Shown one piece after another: positions 22,875-35,134 of a DNA stretch of 64,000 nt; position 1 is the stretch's first letter, and each line of letters starts with the position of its first letter. The DNA is taken from contig JABMLP010000016.1 in the NCBI GenBank assembly GCA_013176395.1, forward strand, positions 744,001-808,000, written 5' to 3'. Position numbers and translations under genes: made by a program. The notes under the pieces were generated by a model. That model was given only the letters and a program-made list of their open reading frames with translations. It was not told where the DNA came from and ran no database searches. This stretch comes from Venturia oleaginea. Lineage: Eukaryota > Ascomycota > Dothideomycetes > Venturiales > Venturiaceae.

Positions 22875-24439
22875 TGGTCGCCCCAGCCCCAACGAAACGT
22901 TTGATTTCTCCTTGAGCGGCATTGCTTGCGTGCGTCATTTAGGGGGAGTGGGCATCTTGAAAGGCAGGTGTCGCTTTTGTTTTCATCCGGCGTCGAAATG
23001 CATAGGGCAAGGCAGCGACGGTTGGATTAGCTATATACCATTAATGAATGTTCACGAAAGTAGGAGGAGGAAAGGCAGAAAGAGGAGGAAATATTGATAA
23101 ACATAGACACAGCCACCTTTTTGATGGATGTTGGTATTTTTATGGGAATCTCATGGAGCACGAGGCATTGTTGGGGCGCTTTTGCAGTTCTTCTTGGGTA
23201 CCATCATTACCTTTTCCGCGACTCTTTTATTTTATTTTTTCTTTTGTATAGTCTGGTATCAGTCTGCATGTATGGACTTTGCTTTCTTGCGAGGATACAC
23301 GGTTGTGTTAGCGCATTTGCGTCGTCGAGGCATTGTCTGGCGACGGTGGCGAGTCAATTCTTCTGAGGCTGCTGTAATGCTTTGGCACTGGCAAGTCTGG
23401 AACGACATGCTGTGCGTACTGGATGGGGTCGGACGGAAACATTTGGGATTCACTAGGGAGTAGTGAGAGATACAGTCGATAAGATGATGAATGCAGTCTG
23501 GATATATCCACTCTTGTTCGAGTGCTAGTCTCTTGCTGTACCTCGTACAACGAGGCTCTCGCATGCCCCAAGGAGGCCATGGCTCCGGGTCACGTACAAG
23601 GTGGGGATGGAGGGATTTGATCTCGAAACGAAAGATTTGTATCCTCTTCTTGTATCCCGCGACTTTTGGTCGTGCCTGGCCGAGTGAAGGATGTAAAAGT
23701 CGCGCCTGGCTAAGGATGTGTATAATGGAGCAATGGGAAAAGAGTCTCTTCTCATCCTCCGCTCCCCTGCTGTGAAGTGATCCATGATTATGAATCTTAG
23801 CGAAAACGACAGCACTTAGTCCCGCGCATTTTTTATATTAATATGTCAGATTGCGATAATGATGCCACGTTGACACTGCGTCGCTCGTCTCGCCACGGTC
23901 GCTTCTATGGATGAACACGATGGTAAGAAGATGTCGGTTGTAGGGAGAGCTCCCAGGAGTGCAAAATATCTGTGTTCTTTGTTTTTTTTACCCCTCATGG
24001 GCCAAGAGTTCCCAAGGAACGGCAAGGATGCGCTGAGCTAGATTAATGATCAACGGGGGATTGAGGCTGTGCTGTCCGGAATTGCATGCATGACATCAAA
24101 TAATTAAATACACAACCCTCCAATACACACTCTCTCTCACCTTCGCTGTGAACAACTACACACTACACTCGCTATCTCGTCGATACCCCCTACTCTGCGA
24201 CAATGGAGCGCGAATAGAGTATAGGGCTGAACCCCACGATATACCTTTGTTTCGTCCGCCTCTTGTTAAGCTCCACATCAACCATCCAATGCGCAATTGG
24301 ATGGAGAGCCCCGGCACCACCAAGACCAACAGACGGCTATGAGTCCGAGGGCCATCCCAATACGATATCGACGACTGGAGGACGATAGAGTGATTGATTC
24401 ACTTTCGACGAAGAGCTACGTTGTTCACTACGTCACGCA
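22875..24439. other. intergenic, samB 3' flank and flippase promoter
   Basis: No gene is supported in this 1.56-kb stretch. A CT/CA-rich leader-like tract (TACACACTCTCTCTCACC) lies about 300 bp before the flippase start and is consistent with a promoter or 5' UTR. Confidence 0.45.
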
Positions 24440-27400
24440 ATGACTGGGGACGACGACACCGGTGGCATCCGCCGGAGAAGTACGAGTCGCGATGAAGAGG
24501 AGAATGCTTTTGAGATGCATACAGCTAGGAGGCACCACCAGGAGACGACGTACCGAACAAGACCTTCAAATGCTTCCTCATACAATCCAGGTCACGGCAG
24601 AGTGGTCTCAACCTCTGGGACCGACGCAACTCCAGTCACTTCTCCCAGCACTGGACAGCCTCGGGTCGTGAGGTTCTCTACAGAACTGGATCGGCATCAG
24701 GACAACTTTGGACTTCAACGATCGCAGTCGGACTCCGGGTTGCATTCGCAGGGCTGGACCTCAACCAACGCGAATTCTGGCAAAGGTCCAAAACATGCGC
24801 TTTCTGTAAATACTGGACAGGGTGAAAGAGAAAGTTCTGAAGAGATGCGTCGAAATTCAAATGTTACCTCGCCAGTTTCGCCAAACTCGGCGACCTCACC
24901 GCTGTCTCCAGCGTCACGAAGTAGGGGATATTCGTTGCGTCGAGCCATATTCAACAAGAACATGACTGGGGGACAAAATGCGGATGGCTCGATCATAGAG
25001 ATGCAGGAGCCGGGACCTTCTGACGGGTCGGCGACGACTAACATCCAGTCTACGCTGAAGAACAGCGAGACTATTGTCACAATCACTCCCATATCAGAGA
25101 AAATCCCAGAAGGAATCAAGGAGAAGGGCGGCAGAGTGGCTACAGCTCTTCCCCAATATGAATCTTGGGTGCAAAGACGGTCGCCGAAGAGGAACCAGTA
25201 TTTCAAGCGTTTAGCGGCAGCGGCCGAGAATCTCCGCAAGACTATTTTCAGGGAGCATCCGCTTCCACCTAGCAAAGATGGCCGACAAATCAATCTTGAT
25301 GCTTCTCGAAAAGACACCCTGAAAGACGAGCGGACGGGCAGGAATTATGTGGACAACTTCATTCGTTCATGTCGATATAATGCCTGGAACTTCCTACCAC
25401 GGCAGCTTTTCGCCCAATTCTCCAAACTGGCCAATTTCTACTTCCTTCTTGTCTCCATCTTACAGATGATCCCCGGACTCAGCACGACAGGAAACTACAC
25501 GACCATCGTTCCCCTCATCTTTTTCGTGAGCATATCCATGGGAAAGGAAGGCTATGATGATTTTCGGAGATACAAGTTGGACAAGGAGGAGAATAACCGA
25601 GAAACTCAAGTGCTGCGTCCGAATAAGTCAACCCGCCCTGACAAGTCCATAGCTGCAGGACCAACCAACTGGTCTACTATCAAATGGCACAAACTACGTG
25701 TCGGCGACGTTGTCAAGTTGAAGCGAGATGAACCCGCGCCTGCCGATTTGGTCATGCTCCAGTCTAGTGGGCTCAATGGAATCGCGCATGTGGAGACCAT
25801 GGCCCTTGATGGCGAGACCAATCTCAAACCAAAGTCGACAACCTCTTCGCTTGCAGCGGTTTGTCCCACAGAGGATGACATCACCAATGTGCAGGCGCAC
25901 TTCGTTGTCGAAGATCCCAACATTGACCTTTACAAGTTTGAAGGACGTGTAACTGTGGACGGCAAGACTTCTGCACTAACGAACAACGAAGTCATTTACC
26001 GCAACAGCATCCTTCGCAATACTCCTGAGTGTATCGGAATGGTTATCTACACGGGAGAGGAGTGCAAAATCCGAATGAACGCCAATAAACACCCTCGCAT
26101 TAAGGCGCCACGCCTTCAATTCATCGTCAATCGGATTGTCATTGTCATTGTCATTTTTGTACTCCTTCTCGCCCTGTTCAACACCATCGCGTTCTCCATC
26201 TGGCAAAGAACGACGGCAAAACATGCTTTCTATATCAAAAATGCGCCGGTCCCAATGTTCCAGACGCTCACGGCGTTCTTCATAATGTTCAATACCATGA
26301 TCCCACTCTCACTTTACGTCAGCATGGAAATTGTCAAGCTAGCGCAGATGATATTGATGAATGATGTGGACATGTATGACGAGAAGACGGACACGCCGTT
26401 CAAGGCGCAGACTTCGACCATCAACGAAGAACTGGGACAGATCAGTTATGTCTTCTCAGACAAGACAGGAACCCTGACGGACAATGAGATGAAGTTTCGT
26501 AAAATGAGCGTTGCAGGCACAGCTTGGCTGCACGATGTCGATCTGAAACAGGAGAACAAGCCAAAGCTGCTTCACAAAAAGAGGAATAAAGGCAAGAAGC
26601 CTGCGCGGAAGTCTTTCGCTCTAGCTAATCAGCGAGACGGAGCCTTGGAAGATGTGGAGGGTAACGAGCCTTTGGCAGCACAGGCCGTTGACAACGACGG
26701 AGATGGTGTCGCCGAGTTCTCTGAACCCCAGTGGCATTCTTCTGCTCGGCCAGCAAAATCTCAGCCTGTATTGCGGACACGAGAACTCATTCGATACATT
26801 CAGCGTAAACCATACACAAATTTCGCAATGAAAGCACGGCTGTTCTTGCTCGAGATTGCTTTGTGTCATACTTGTATGCCTGAAATCAAGGAGGATGGGA
26901 CCACCGACTTTCAGGCTTCGTCTCCTGATGAGCTAGCCCTCATTCGTGCAGCTCAAGAATTGGGGTACCTGTTCATGGACTGCGATATGGCTACTGTAAC
27001 CATCAAGCACTCGCCTACCGGCACCACAGATGACGACGAAGTCACCGAGACCTATGAAGTCTTGGACGTGATCGAGTTCTCCAGCAAGAGAAAACGAATG
27101 TCAATCATTGTCCGCTTTCCCAACAAGCGTATCTGCGTCATGACCAAAGGCGCAGACTCTGTCATCATGAAGAGGCTCAAGTTGGCTAGTCTGGCGAGCA
27201 GGAAGGTCACAGAGATCGAGAAAAAGGCAGACCGCAGGAAAAGCATGGAAGCCCAACAAGCCTTAGCCAGAAAATCTTCAGTACAGATGAAGAGATCGGG
27301 TAGTCTTTCTCGGCCGAGCATGACCTTGGGACGGCTGAGTATTGGGCGCCTTAGTATGACTGGCCAGCGCCTACAACCTGTTCAGGATGAGGTCGACCAT

Positions 27401-29531
27401 TGGTTAACAGAAAGAGAGAGGGATGTGGATATGTCGGGATTCGAGGAAGAGAACCAGTATTATTCACCTCGACCATCTGCTCAAATCAATCGTCAATCTT
27501 TCGCCATGTCTGAGGCACGGAGCTCAATACTCTCTGATGATGACGAGGACCTCGTCGATGACACGATGGTCAATGACGATGCATTGGTGATCGAGCGGTG
27601 CTTCCAGCACATCAATGACTTCGCGACTGAAGGTCTTAGGACCTTACTTTATGGGTATCGATTTATTACCGAAGACGACTATGCAGGATGGAAGAAAATC
27701 TACCTCGATGCTACAACGAGTCTTGTCGATCGTGAGCGTAAGATCGATCAGGCGGGTGAGCTCATCGAGCTTGATCTGGAGCTTGCTGGTGCTACAGCTA
27801 TTGAAGACAAACTTCAAAGGGGTGTGCCGGAAGCGATTGACAAGCTCAGACGGGCGAACATCAAGATGTGGATGCTTACTGGTGACAAACGTGAAACTGC
27901 GATCAATATTGGTCACTCATGCCGCCTGATCAAAGATTATTCAACAGTCGTTGTGCTGGACCAAGATGTTGGAGACGTGGACAAGACTATCGGCTCAGCC
28001 TTGATGAACATTCGAAACGTGGCGACCGCGCATTGTGTGGTTGTTATAGATAGCCAAACTTTGTCCATGATTGAGGAGAAGAAGACGCTCAAGAAACTGT
28101 TTTTCGATCTAGCGATTGAGGCAGACTCAGTCATCTGCTGCCGCGCCAGTCCATCACAAAAGGCCAAACTCGTCAAAGCTATCCGGAAGCGAGTCAAATC
28201 TTCTGTCACCCTGGCCATCGGTGATGGTGCAAACGATATCGCCATGATCCAAGAAGCTCACGTCGGTATTGGCATTACCGGAAAAGAAGGTCTCCAGGCT
28301 GCGCGAACTTCTGATTATGCGATTGCACAGTTTAGATTTTTGACTAAGCTGTTGCTTGTCCACGGACGCTGGAATTATATTCGCACTTGCAAATATATCG
28401 TGGGCACTTTCTGGAAGGAAGTGGTGTTCTACCTCACGCAAGCGCTATACCAGCGCTGGTGTGGATACTCGGCAACCTCTCTTTACGAGCCTTGGTCACT
28501 TTCCATGTTCAACACACTCTTCACGTCTCTGCCGGTGATATTTACTGGTATCTTCGAGAAGGACCTGCTGCCTGCGACACTACTCGCTGTTCCCGAACTT
28601 TATATGAAGGGACAGAAGAATGGAGGTTTCAATATTTGGATCTACATGGGCTGGATTTTCATGGCTGCCACGGAGGCTATGATCATTTTCTTTTGCATGT
28701 GGTCGCTTTTTGGAATGGTTGCGTTCACGGACGACAATTCGTTGTTTGCCATGGGCGACATGACTTTTACTGCCAGCGTCATTTTTATCTCGGTCAAGAT
28801 GCTGTAAGTCGTCCTAATTTTCGTTATGTTCACCACATGAATATCATGTTAATCATAGGACCAGTGTCATTGAAATGCACAATAAATCCTGGCTTGTACC
28901 TGTCGCCCTCCTAATATCCATCGGCGGGTGGTTTCTCTGGAACATCATTCTCTCTGCCCTCTATCATAACAACGTCATCTACTTCGTCAAGGGCACCTTT
29001 TTCTCCAAGTTCGGCAAGAATCCTCTTTGGTGGTTTACACTCGTCCTCATCCTCGTCTCTGTCATCGCATTTGAAATCTCTGTCATCAGTCTACGAACAG
29101 CGTTCTTCAAGACTGATGTAGACACGTTTCAAGAATTGGAAAGGGACCTCGGTGTTAGGATGAGGTTTGAAGAGGCTTCGGCGGAATTTCTGGCTATGGG
29201 TTGGGAAGGCAAGGGCGAAATGAAACAGAAGGCGGAGGAAGAGCGGGCACGCAAGGAAGTGGCTAAGAGGAAAAAGGAGGAGGAGCAGATGGACAGGGAG
29301 ATGGAGGTTGGAGAGTTGTTAAGGAACCGACCTAGCGGGTTGGAGAGGATGGAAGGGCTTGAACGGCTTGAACGGCTTCAGAGTGTTGAGGAGGGCATGG
29401 TCGGTGCTGGTGATAGGAGGAAGAGTAAATTTTTGGTCGAAGAGAGTAATGAGGAGGCTATTCAAAAGAGTGGGGATGTGCTTGATACGCTTAAGAAGAT
29501 GAAGGGCAGGTTTGGGAAGAATGGGGATTGA
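24440..29531 (+). CDS. dnfA: P4-type phospholipid-translocating ATPase (Dnf1-like flippase)
   Basis: Exons 24440-28803 and 28859-29531 (55-nt intron) give 1678 residues. A hydrophilic Ser-rich tail of about 250 residues precedes NQYFKRLAAAAENLRKTIF and the first membrane pair (NFYFLLVSILQMIPG). Hallmarks are present: DGETNLK of the actuator domain, phosphorylation motif SDKTGTLTDNEM, nucleotide-binding FQASSPDELALIRAAQELGY, MLTGDKRETAINI and hinge GDGANDIAMIQEAHVGIGI. Membrane segments M3-M10 follow and end with FWKEVVFYLTQALYQRWCGY and LYEPWSLSMFNTLFTSLPV. The C-terminal 170 residues form a charged, heptad-like helix. These pumps move aminophospholipids to the cytosolic leaflet at the plasma membrane and endosomes and usually need a Cdc50-family partner. 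The long N-terminus is typical of the Dnf1/DnfA branch rather than Drs2. Confidence 0.93.
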
Positions 29532-30640
29532 ACACTTTGAATTGACGAGGGCTGACTTTTTACAGATGAGCGAACGTATGGATGGGTTTTGGCGGGCTTT
29601 TTGTTGTGTCCGGTGTCGGTTTTGATGGTGGCGTTTTGGGTACGGATGGTATGATACACCAATGCGTTCGCGAGCGTTTTCTTTGGGTTGGCTTTTCATG
29701 GATGGGGGAGATGGACCGTATGAGTCGTGTACATATGTTGTAGTATGACTATTGCAGTATTCTATATGGAGAGGTTGTGTTTATATGAAGTGCATCCTTG
29801 AATCTCCGTAATGACCTTGTTACTTTGAATGATTGCAATGGCGGGGTTGTTGATTGTGAATTGATTATGGTATAGGCTTATCGACTATATATACAACGAT
29901 AGGGTAGTTGGGTAGGGAATGGGAAACTTGGAAGGTTTCAACGTCGGGACTGTATGGAATGCGGGGAAATTTTATGGCGGGGCGTATATTCTATAATTAT
30001 AAAGTAGCGGCTTTGGAACTGGACGGATGGTTCCTGGGATACCTATGTTTTTGATGCAGGCGCGAGGATATGGGTCTGTGGGTGTTTCCGCCTTCCTCGG
30101 TCAAGGCATGTAATTGAATGGTGTTTGACTTTGTGATTTGGGGTTTTTGTTGTAAGCGGTGGTGTTGTTAGTTGTTTAGGTGGTGGTTGTATCTGTGCTG
30201 GAATTGGAGTGGTGATGTTTTTGCTTTTGAGGAGGCGATGGGGTGAGGTGGGGTGGGGATTGGGAATTGAGATATTGGGATGTGGGGATGTTTGAGGTAA
30301 TGGTGGGTGGTGGTTTGCGACTATGCTATGTGCGAAGTAACTACGCCACTCCTGATTAGGACTCGAGGGGGGATTAACTCTATTTTTCCGCTCATCCGCC
30401 TATTCGCCTGTACAAAGTGGGATCGCCTACTCGCCCTGGCTTTACTCGCTCGCGCCGCGCGCCGCGGACTATTGAGAGGCCTGGGTATAGTCTTGGAGCT
30501 TCTGGTAGGTTATAACTATGTATATATATGGACCCCCATCGCTCTTAGCAACGTGCTCGCGCTTCCATCCGCCGCGTTTCCGTCTCACTTCCGTCGACTT
30601 CAATCGAACTCTCTCTACTTTCCCAGTATTTATATTCAAT
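29532..30640. other. intergenic, G/T-rich strand-biased stretch
   Basis: The plus strand is markedly rich in G and T between about 29540 and 30310 (for example GGTGGTGTTGTTAGTTG). No gene, RNA or clear repeat unit is seen. A TATATATGG element lies at about 30520 upstream of the broken kinase gene. Confidence 0.45.
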
Positions 30641-31619
30641 ATGCTCCGAACTGCAGCGAAAATGGCAGCTTCCACGGCAGATTATACGGGGACAAGCGGT
30701 CGCCGCTATGCATTCAAACAACTTCTCCAGGAAAAACACACATATAGGCCGCGTCTGGCTCGCAATATTCGTATCACATATAAATGCTGAACCACATTCT
30801 TTCCTGCGGATGTTGATATACTTGGTCTAACAACCAAAAATTCATCATGAAGGATATTCCGAAATCCATCTTTGAGGGCTTCGAAACAGGCCTCCGATCG
30901 CGAAGTAAGGAGACGCCGAATCTTCGACTTCCGGTTGATGAGATCCCCGGCCAGAAGATTTTGGTCTATCGATTTCTCACTGAGGACTTCTTAACCCTCA
31001 TTCGAAAAAACCGGTTCGATAAAACCACGAAAGGAGATTCTGAAAATCGGGTTTACGAGGTCCCGTGGATCTTCATGATCGGGTTATCGTTCATCAAGGT
31101 TACATACCTTTCTCTTCCCTTACTGAAACAAGAGCTTACGATTATGTATCTAGACATAAAACCAGATAAGATCATGGCCGACTGCAGCGGCGAGGGCGAA
31201 CAAATCGTTGTCGACGTAGCTCAACTTAAATTAACACTGTTTAACCTCTCTAACATTATGTTGCGTATACGCTATACTCAATCGCGTCATCTTTGGCCCC
31301 GATGATGCTCTTCATCTTTACTTATCTAGAGGGGCAATCCCCGAAACGATACGGCTTCAGCGTCAAGCATCATATTTTGGTGATCGGGATGGGATTAATG
31401 GGCTGATGAGGCATGTTGGGGATGAACAGACGAATTTGGAGGTATTGAGTCTTCTTTGGACCGATTGGTATGCAGAGTACCATACGTATAGGCACTTTCT
31501 CCGATTGGGCTGAAGTGTGGGACGGTGCGTTTAGGGAACTTGTCTTGAGAATGATGAATCTGGATCCTGCTAGACGTATTACGGCAAGGGAGGCTTTAGA
31601 ATATCCCTGGTTCAAATAG
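30641..31619 (+). pseudogene. broken protein-kinase-like gene, activation segment deleted
   Basis: The 5' end encodes MLRTAAKMAASTADYTGTSG and then RYAFKQLLQEKH. After a shift of frame it reads IGRVWLA, then QKFIMKDIPKSIFEGFE and LRLPVDEIPGQKILVYRFLT. The catalytic-loop remnant is YLDIKPDKIMAD, with Asp kept but the usual Asn replaced by Lys. The sequence then jumps to CVYAILNRVIFGPDDALHLY and finally [20 protein letters not shown] plus [14 protein letters not shown] with a stop at 31617-31619. The metal-binding and activation segment between loop and C-lobe is missing, and at least three frame changes are needed. It belongs to a kinase-like family common in filamentous ascomycetes. It cannot encode an active kinase. 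Confidence 0.7.
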
Positions 31620-31801
31620 GTAGATCTAAAACAAGCTAGCTAAAGGAAATCTAGTCCGCTTCATAAAGACCGAGTCTCTTTCACCCAATTCAGCTGCCAT
31701 GTGACAGGGAGAGAGTCGGGATGGTAAAGTAGATTGGAAAGATTCAACTGATTACATTAAGATCCCGCAAAAAACCACCTCACCCAATTCAACCTGCCGA
31801 C

Positions 31802-32750
31802 TTAAACCTTTAGGTGCCCCGACTTCTTTAAAGCCAAACACGCAGGACCAAGCGGCGCAGTAAGTTTGTTACCTGTAAAATCCAAAATGGAAATCCCCTT
31901 CTTCATGCAAAGTTTCTCGGGGATACTACCAGTCAACGCGTTATTCATGAACAGACCTTCCTTTAAGTTCTTCATGTCGGCGATGGACGGGGGGATAGGA
32001 CCGGAGAGACCGTTGTTGGCGAGGGTAAGGTAGATGGCGGTTGATTGACCGATTGCGGGGGAGATGGGGCCAGTGAATTTGTTATTGTTTAGCCATAGTA
32101 CGTCCAATTTCAGTGTGAAGGCGCTGGCTGGGATTGGGCCGGTGAGAGCGTTGAATCTTAGATCGAGGAAGGTGAGTTGTGTGGCGCGCAGGATCTGCTT
32201 AGGGAATTCTCCTGTGAGCTTGTTGCCGCTGAGGTCTAGTGTTGAGGTTAGACTAGTGGGTTGTTTATGCGGGGATGCTTTGTTGCTGACCTAGCTCGAA
32301 GAAGTATTTCATCCTCGAGACATCGGGAAAGTCTCCACTGAAGTCGTTTGAATTGGCGTGGAAGAGCATGATGTCGGTCAGCTTTTCGACCAAGTTGGTG
32401 AGTTTGAGAGGGCCCTTTAGGTGTGCCTATATAATGAGATGTGAGCGTGGGCTTTTCCTCAGGATATCTTTCAAGACACTTACGCCATTGAGATTAACTC
32501 CGGCCACTACCTTCGCGCCGTCACTAATCTTCGTATCACAGATGACACCTTTGAATCTGCATGGATCGGTACCGACCCATGTCTTTGTGATACCCTTGGG
32601 GTCAGACTGGACAGTCTTTGCGAACGCTGCAAGGGTTGCCGCATCTCTAGCCAGGTTATTTGGAGGACCTGGGTGTGGGACAACACGCTTGCTGTATGAT
32701 GTTGCCGAAGCCACTGCAAGAAGAGAAGACAGAATGGCAAGATATTTCAT
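31802..32750 (-). CDS. secreted plant-type leucine-rich-repeat protein
   Basis: Exons on the minus strand are 32484-32750, 32291-32426 and 31802-32235, giving 278 residues. A signal peptide (MKYLAILSSLLAVASATS) is followed by a plant-like LRR N-cap with the pattern W-x-G-x2-PC...GV-x-C (KTWVGTDPCRFKGVICD). About six to eight repeats follow, several with the plant-type LxGxIP core: NKLTGEFPKQI, NALTGPIPAS, NKFTGPISPAI, NGLSGPIPPSI and NALTGSIPEKL. There is no transmembrane segment or kinase domain, so the protein is probably exported. Such repeats bind proteins or glycans; in plants the similar polygalacturonase inhibitors bind fungal enzymes. The role here is unknown. All three exons join in frame and the introns are 55-57 nt, each with a usable branch site. 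Confidence 0.85.
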
Positions 32751-33660
32751 ATTGAAGGAACGAATGATTATTAGAAAGGAGTACAAAAGAGTGTGGTGTG
32801 GTTGAGAACAAAGGTGAGGTGGTTTAGCAAAACTTTATCGACTCTATAACTCACAATCTCTTGCTCGGGAGTTTTCCCGAGACCTGTACATATAGAGGGT
32901 CAGGCATGACCGTACATCCGCATCTTCTCCAAAGGATTGCCTATATTCCCCTGGTTTCCATCGCGTTCTTATACTGCTTCAGAGTACCTCCACTTCAAAT
33001 ATAGAACATTCAATAACATCGCCGTTCATGGCCAGGAAAACATGGGGGACTGACTGGTAGATGGTTTCTCTCTGGTTCTAGCAATGGCTTGTGCTCATGT
33101 CAGCGGAGGCGGGACTTAATTTCGTCCACCAACACATTTTTCCGGTTCATCAGAGTGACCCTGGAAAGATGGAGGAGCACGAGGCTAGCGAAAAAGAACC
33201 TCGTACAAGAATATAGCCAAGCTTCTAGATGCAGACAGACTGGGGTGTTTAGATCCCTCTCAATTCGATACGGAAAGATGTGAATAGTCTTGGTCAGGAG
33301 TTCGTCGCGAAGGCGTCCGGGAGATGCAGTCGCAACGACCAAGCAGTATGCGACCTGGATCTGAGAGCTTGCTTGTTCGTGTCTTGGTTGATGGAGGTGG
33401 AAGAGTAGGAGTTGAAGGAGTGATGGATGGGATGCCCGAGCCGCGGCTGGAGGCCAACCCGAGTAGACGCGTCGCAGACGCGTTTCAAAGACTCTTTGTC
33501 AGTAAACGTGTTGGTATCACATGGTATAAGGAAAGACCTCGTCATAGGTGAAGGATATATAGGTATGATAAGGCTGCATCTTGTTGTTCATGTTTCTTTC
33601 TATTAAAAGACGGGATGAGAGGACCACCCCTAGTTTACATAAGCAAGATTACTTAAGCTA
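32751..33660. other. intergenic, LRR gene promoter side and transposon flank
   Basis: No gene is supported. The proximal part is the LRR gene promoter. The distal part runs up to the TA target site of the pogo-type element. Confidence 0.45.
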
Positions 33661-34775
33661 ACGTAGTCTATAGGCCTATGCGCCATATATGCCTGTGCGC
33701 CAACCCCACTGAGTATTCTTACAAAAAACGTATATATTTCAAGAACACCGCCATCTATAACAGTAATATACATTTTAATTGGTTCTTTGACGCTCTGGGC
33801 AGGTCCTAGCATTATGCTCAAGCGACTGGCATACGCTGCACTTTGGTGGTGCTCGTTGCCGTACCTGAGCAGGTACATTTTCAACCCCCTCAGTAGGCGT
33901 ATTCTGCTAGCCACCAGAGACCTATCTCGTTGGTTGTCCAGCCGTTCTCGCTCACGCCAATTGCCCAATCTGGTGGTAGGATCCCGTCTGAATATCAGGC
34001 TGCCTGGTGCATTACTGCCTCGAAAATAACGAGCGGAGGGATTGGAAACCCTTTCGCACAAATAGCCTCAATAACCGTAACCCACTCACGGTTGCCTGGC
34101 TGCGTTGTCCTCGGTCTCCTAGCCTTATCTGCTCCTGTAACAACCTTTGCAGTTGAAATTACCCCCATCTGAAAACCAGTCTCGTCAAAATTGTAGATAT
34201 CGTCATCGAGGATGCCATGCTCAGCTTGTGTACGTCGTACGCCTTCAAACCAGGCTCGAATTAGGTCTAGGTCTTCGCATTTTGCTCGCTGGTTGTCGTA
34301 CTTGCGGTTGTACTTCGATTTTAGTACGTCGTGGCGGTTAATAAAGTTGCGTACCCAGCATTGGCCTGCAGAGACGAGTTGGCCATGTTGACTGGCTAAA
34401 AGGCTTGCCATAGTCCGTACGGCGGCAACAGTAGGTGGCATACCGCGTTCATCCATTGAAAGTATACGCTGTACAAGATACTCTTCTTCGGTGGGTGTAA
34501 GGAGGCGGTTTTTCGCGGTAGAACCAAGTCGTGGTTGAGTACCAGCAATACGGCGTTGCAGGGTATCTCGTGGGACGTCATAGGCTTGCGAGGTAGCTCT
34601 ATAGCTTTGAAAATCGCCGTTTTTATAGGCTTGAACAGCTAGTTCAAGCCTACCTTCTCGGTGTAAGGCCTCTTGTCGTTGTGGCGGTACCATCTCGTGT
34701 GGTAATAGAGGAACGCGTCGCGTTTGGTAGGGTTGGCGCACAGGCATATATGGCGCATAGGCCTATAGACTACGT
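33661..34775 (-). mobile_element. deleted pogo/Fot-type (Tc1/mariner superfamily) DNA transposon
   Basis: The 1115-bp element is bounded by perfect 46-bp terminal inverted repeats (33661-33706 and 34730-34775, beginning ACGTAGTCTATAGGCC) and flanked on both sides by TA, the expected target duplication. Inside, on the minus strand, is the N-terminal part of a DDE_1-type transposase. Relatives of this type are nearly twice as long, so the 3' half of the gene has been lost by internal deletion. The perfect repeats imply that the ends are recent or still usable in trans. Confidence 0.88.
33900..34747 (-). pseudogene. truncated DDE_1 transposase with CENP-B/psq helix-turn-helix
   Basis: Translation from the ATG at 34747, which lies inside the terminal repeat, gives 250 residues to a stop at 33995. 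Residues about 30-70 (ELAVQAYKNGDFQSYRATSQ) are a psq-type DNA-binding helix-turn-helix. Residues about 90-150 are a CENP-B-type second DNA-binding domain. The first catalytic Asp is in DIYNFDETGFQMGV. The stop is TGA where relatives have Trp after EAVMHQAA. Family sequence continues past it as DGILPPDWAIGVSENGW and then breaks off before the second catalytic Asp. No functional transposase can be made. Confidence 0.8.
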
Positions 34776-35134
34776 TAGTTACACATTTGGACAAATAACC
34801 ATCTCTCTTCCTCTCGTACGATCCTATGCTTCTAGAATTCCATCTCACCATCATCGTGTCCCATGGAAGAAAGAGACCAGGAGTCGATACGTCCCAGATA
34901 ATAGCTATTAGAGAGGAAGACTGGGAGTCGATACCTTCTCCGGTGCGTGTCTTTCCACCATCCGGTTGGCACCTGGGTTTTTACCATCCCTCGAATGTGT
35001 GTGCATCTCGAGAACAAGATGAGATTTGCCTTCGCAGCGCTATTCTCCACTTCTTATGTGTTGGCATGTTTGTTCATGAAGAGCCTCTCAATACAGCAAG
35101 ATTACATTGGCTAGCTCTACAATCAGATTGTACC
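34776..35134. other. intergenic, no gene seen
   Basis: A short stretch lies between the transposon and the 3' end of the amidase gene. Nothing is recognised in it. Confidence 0.45.
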
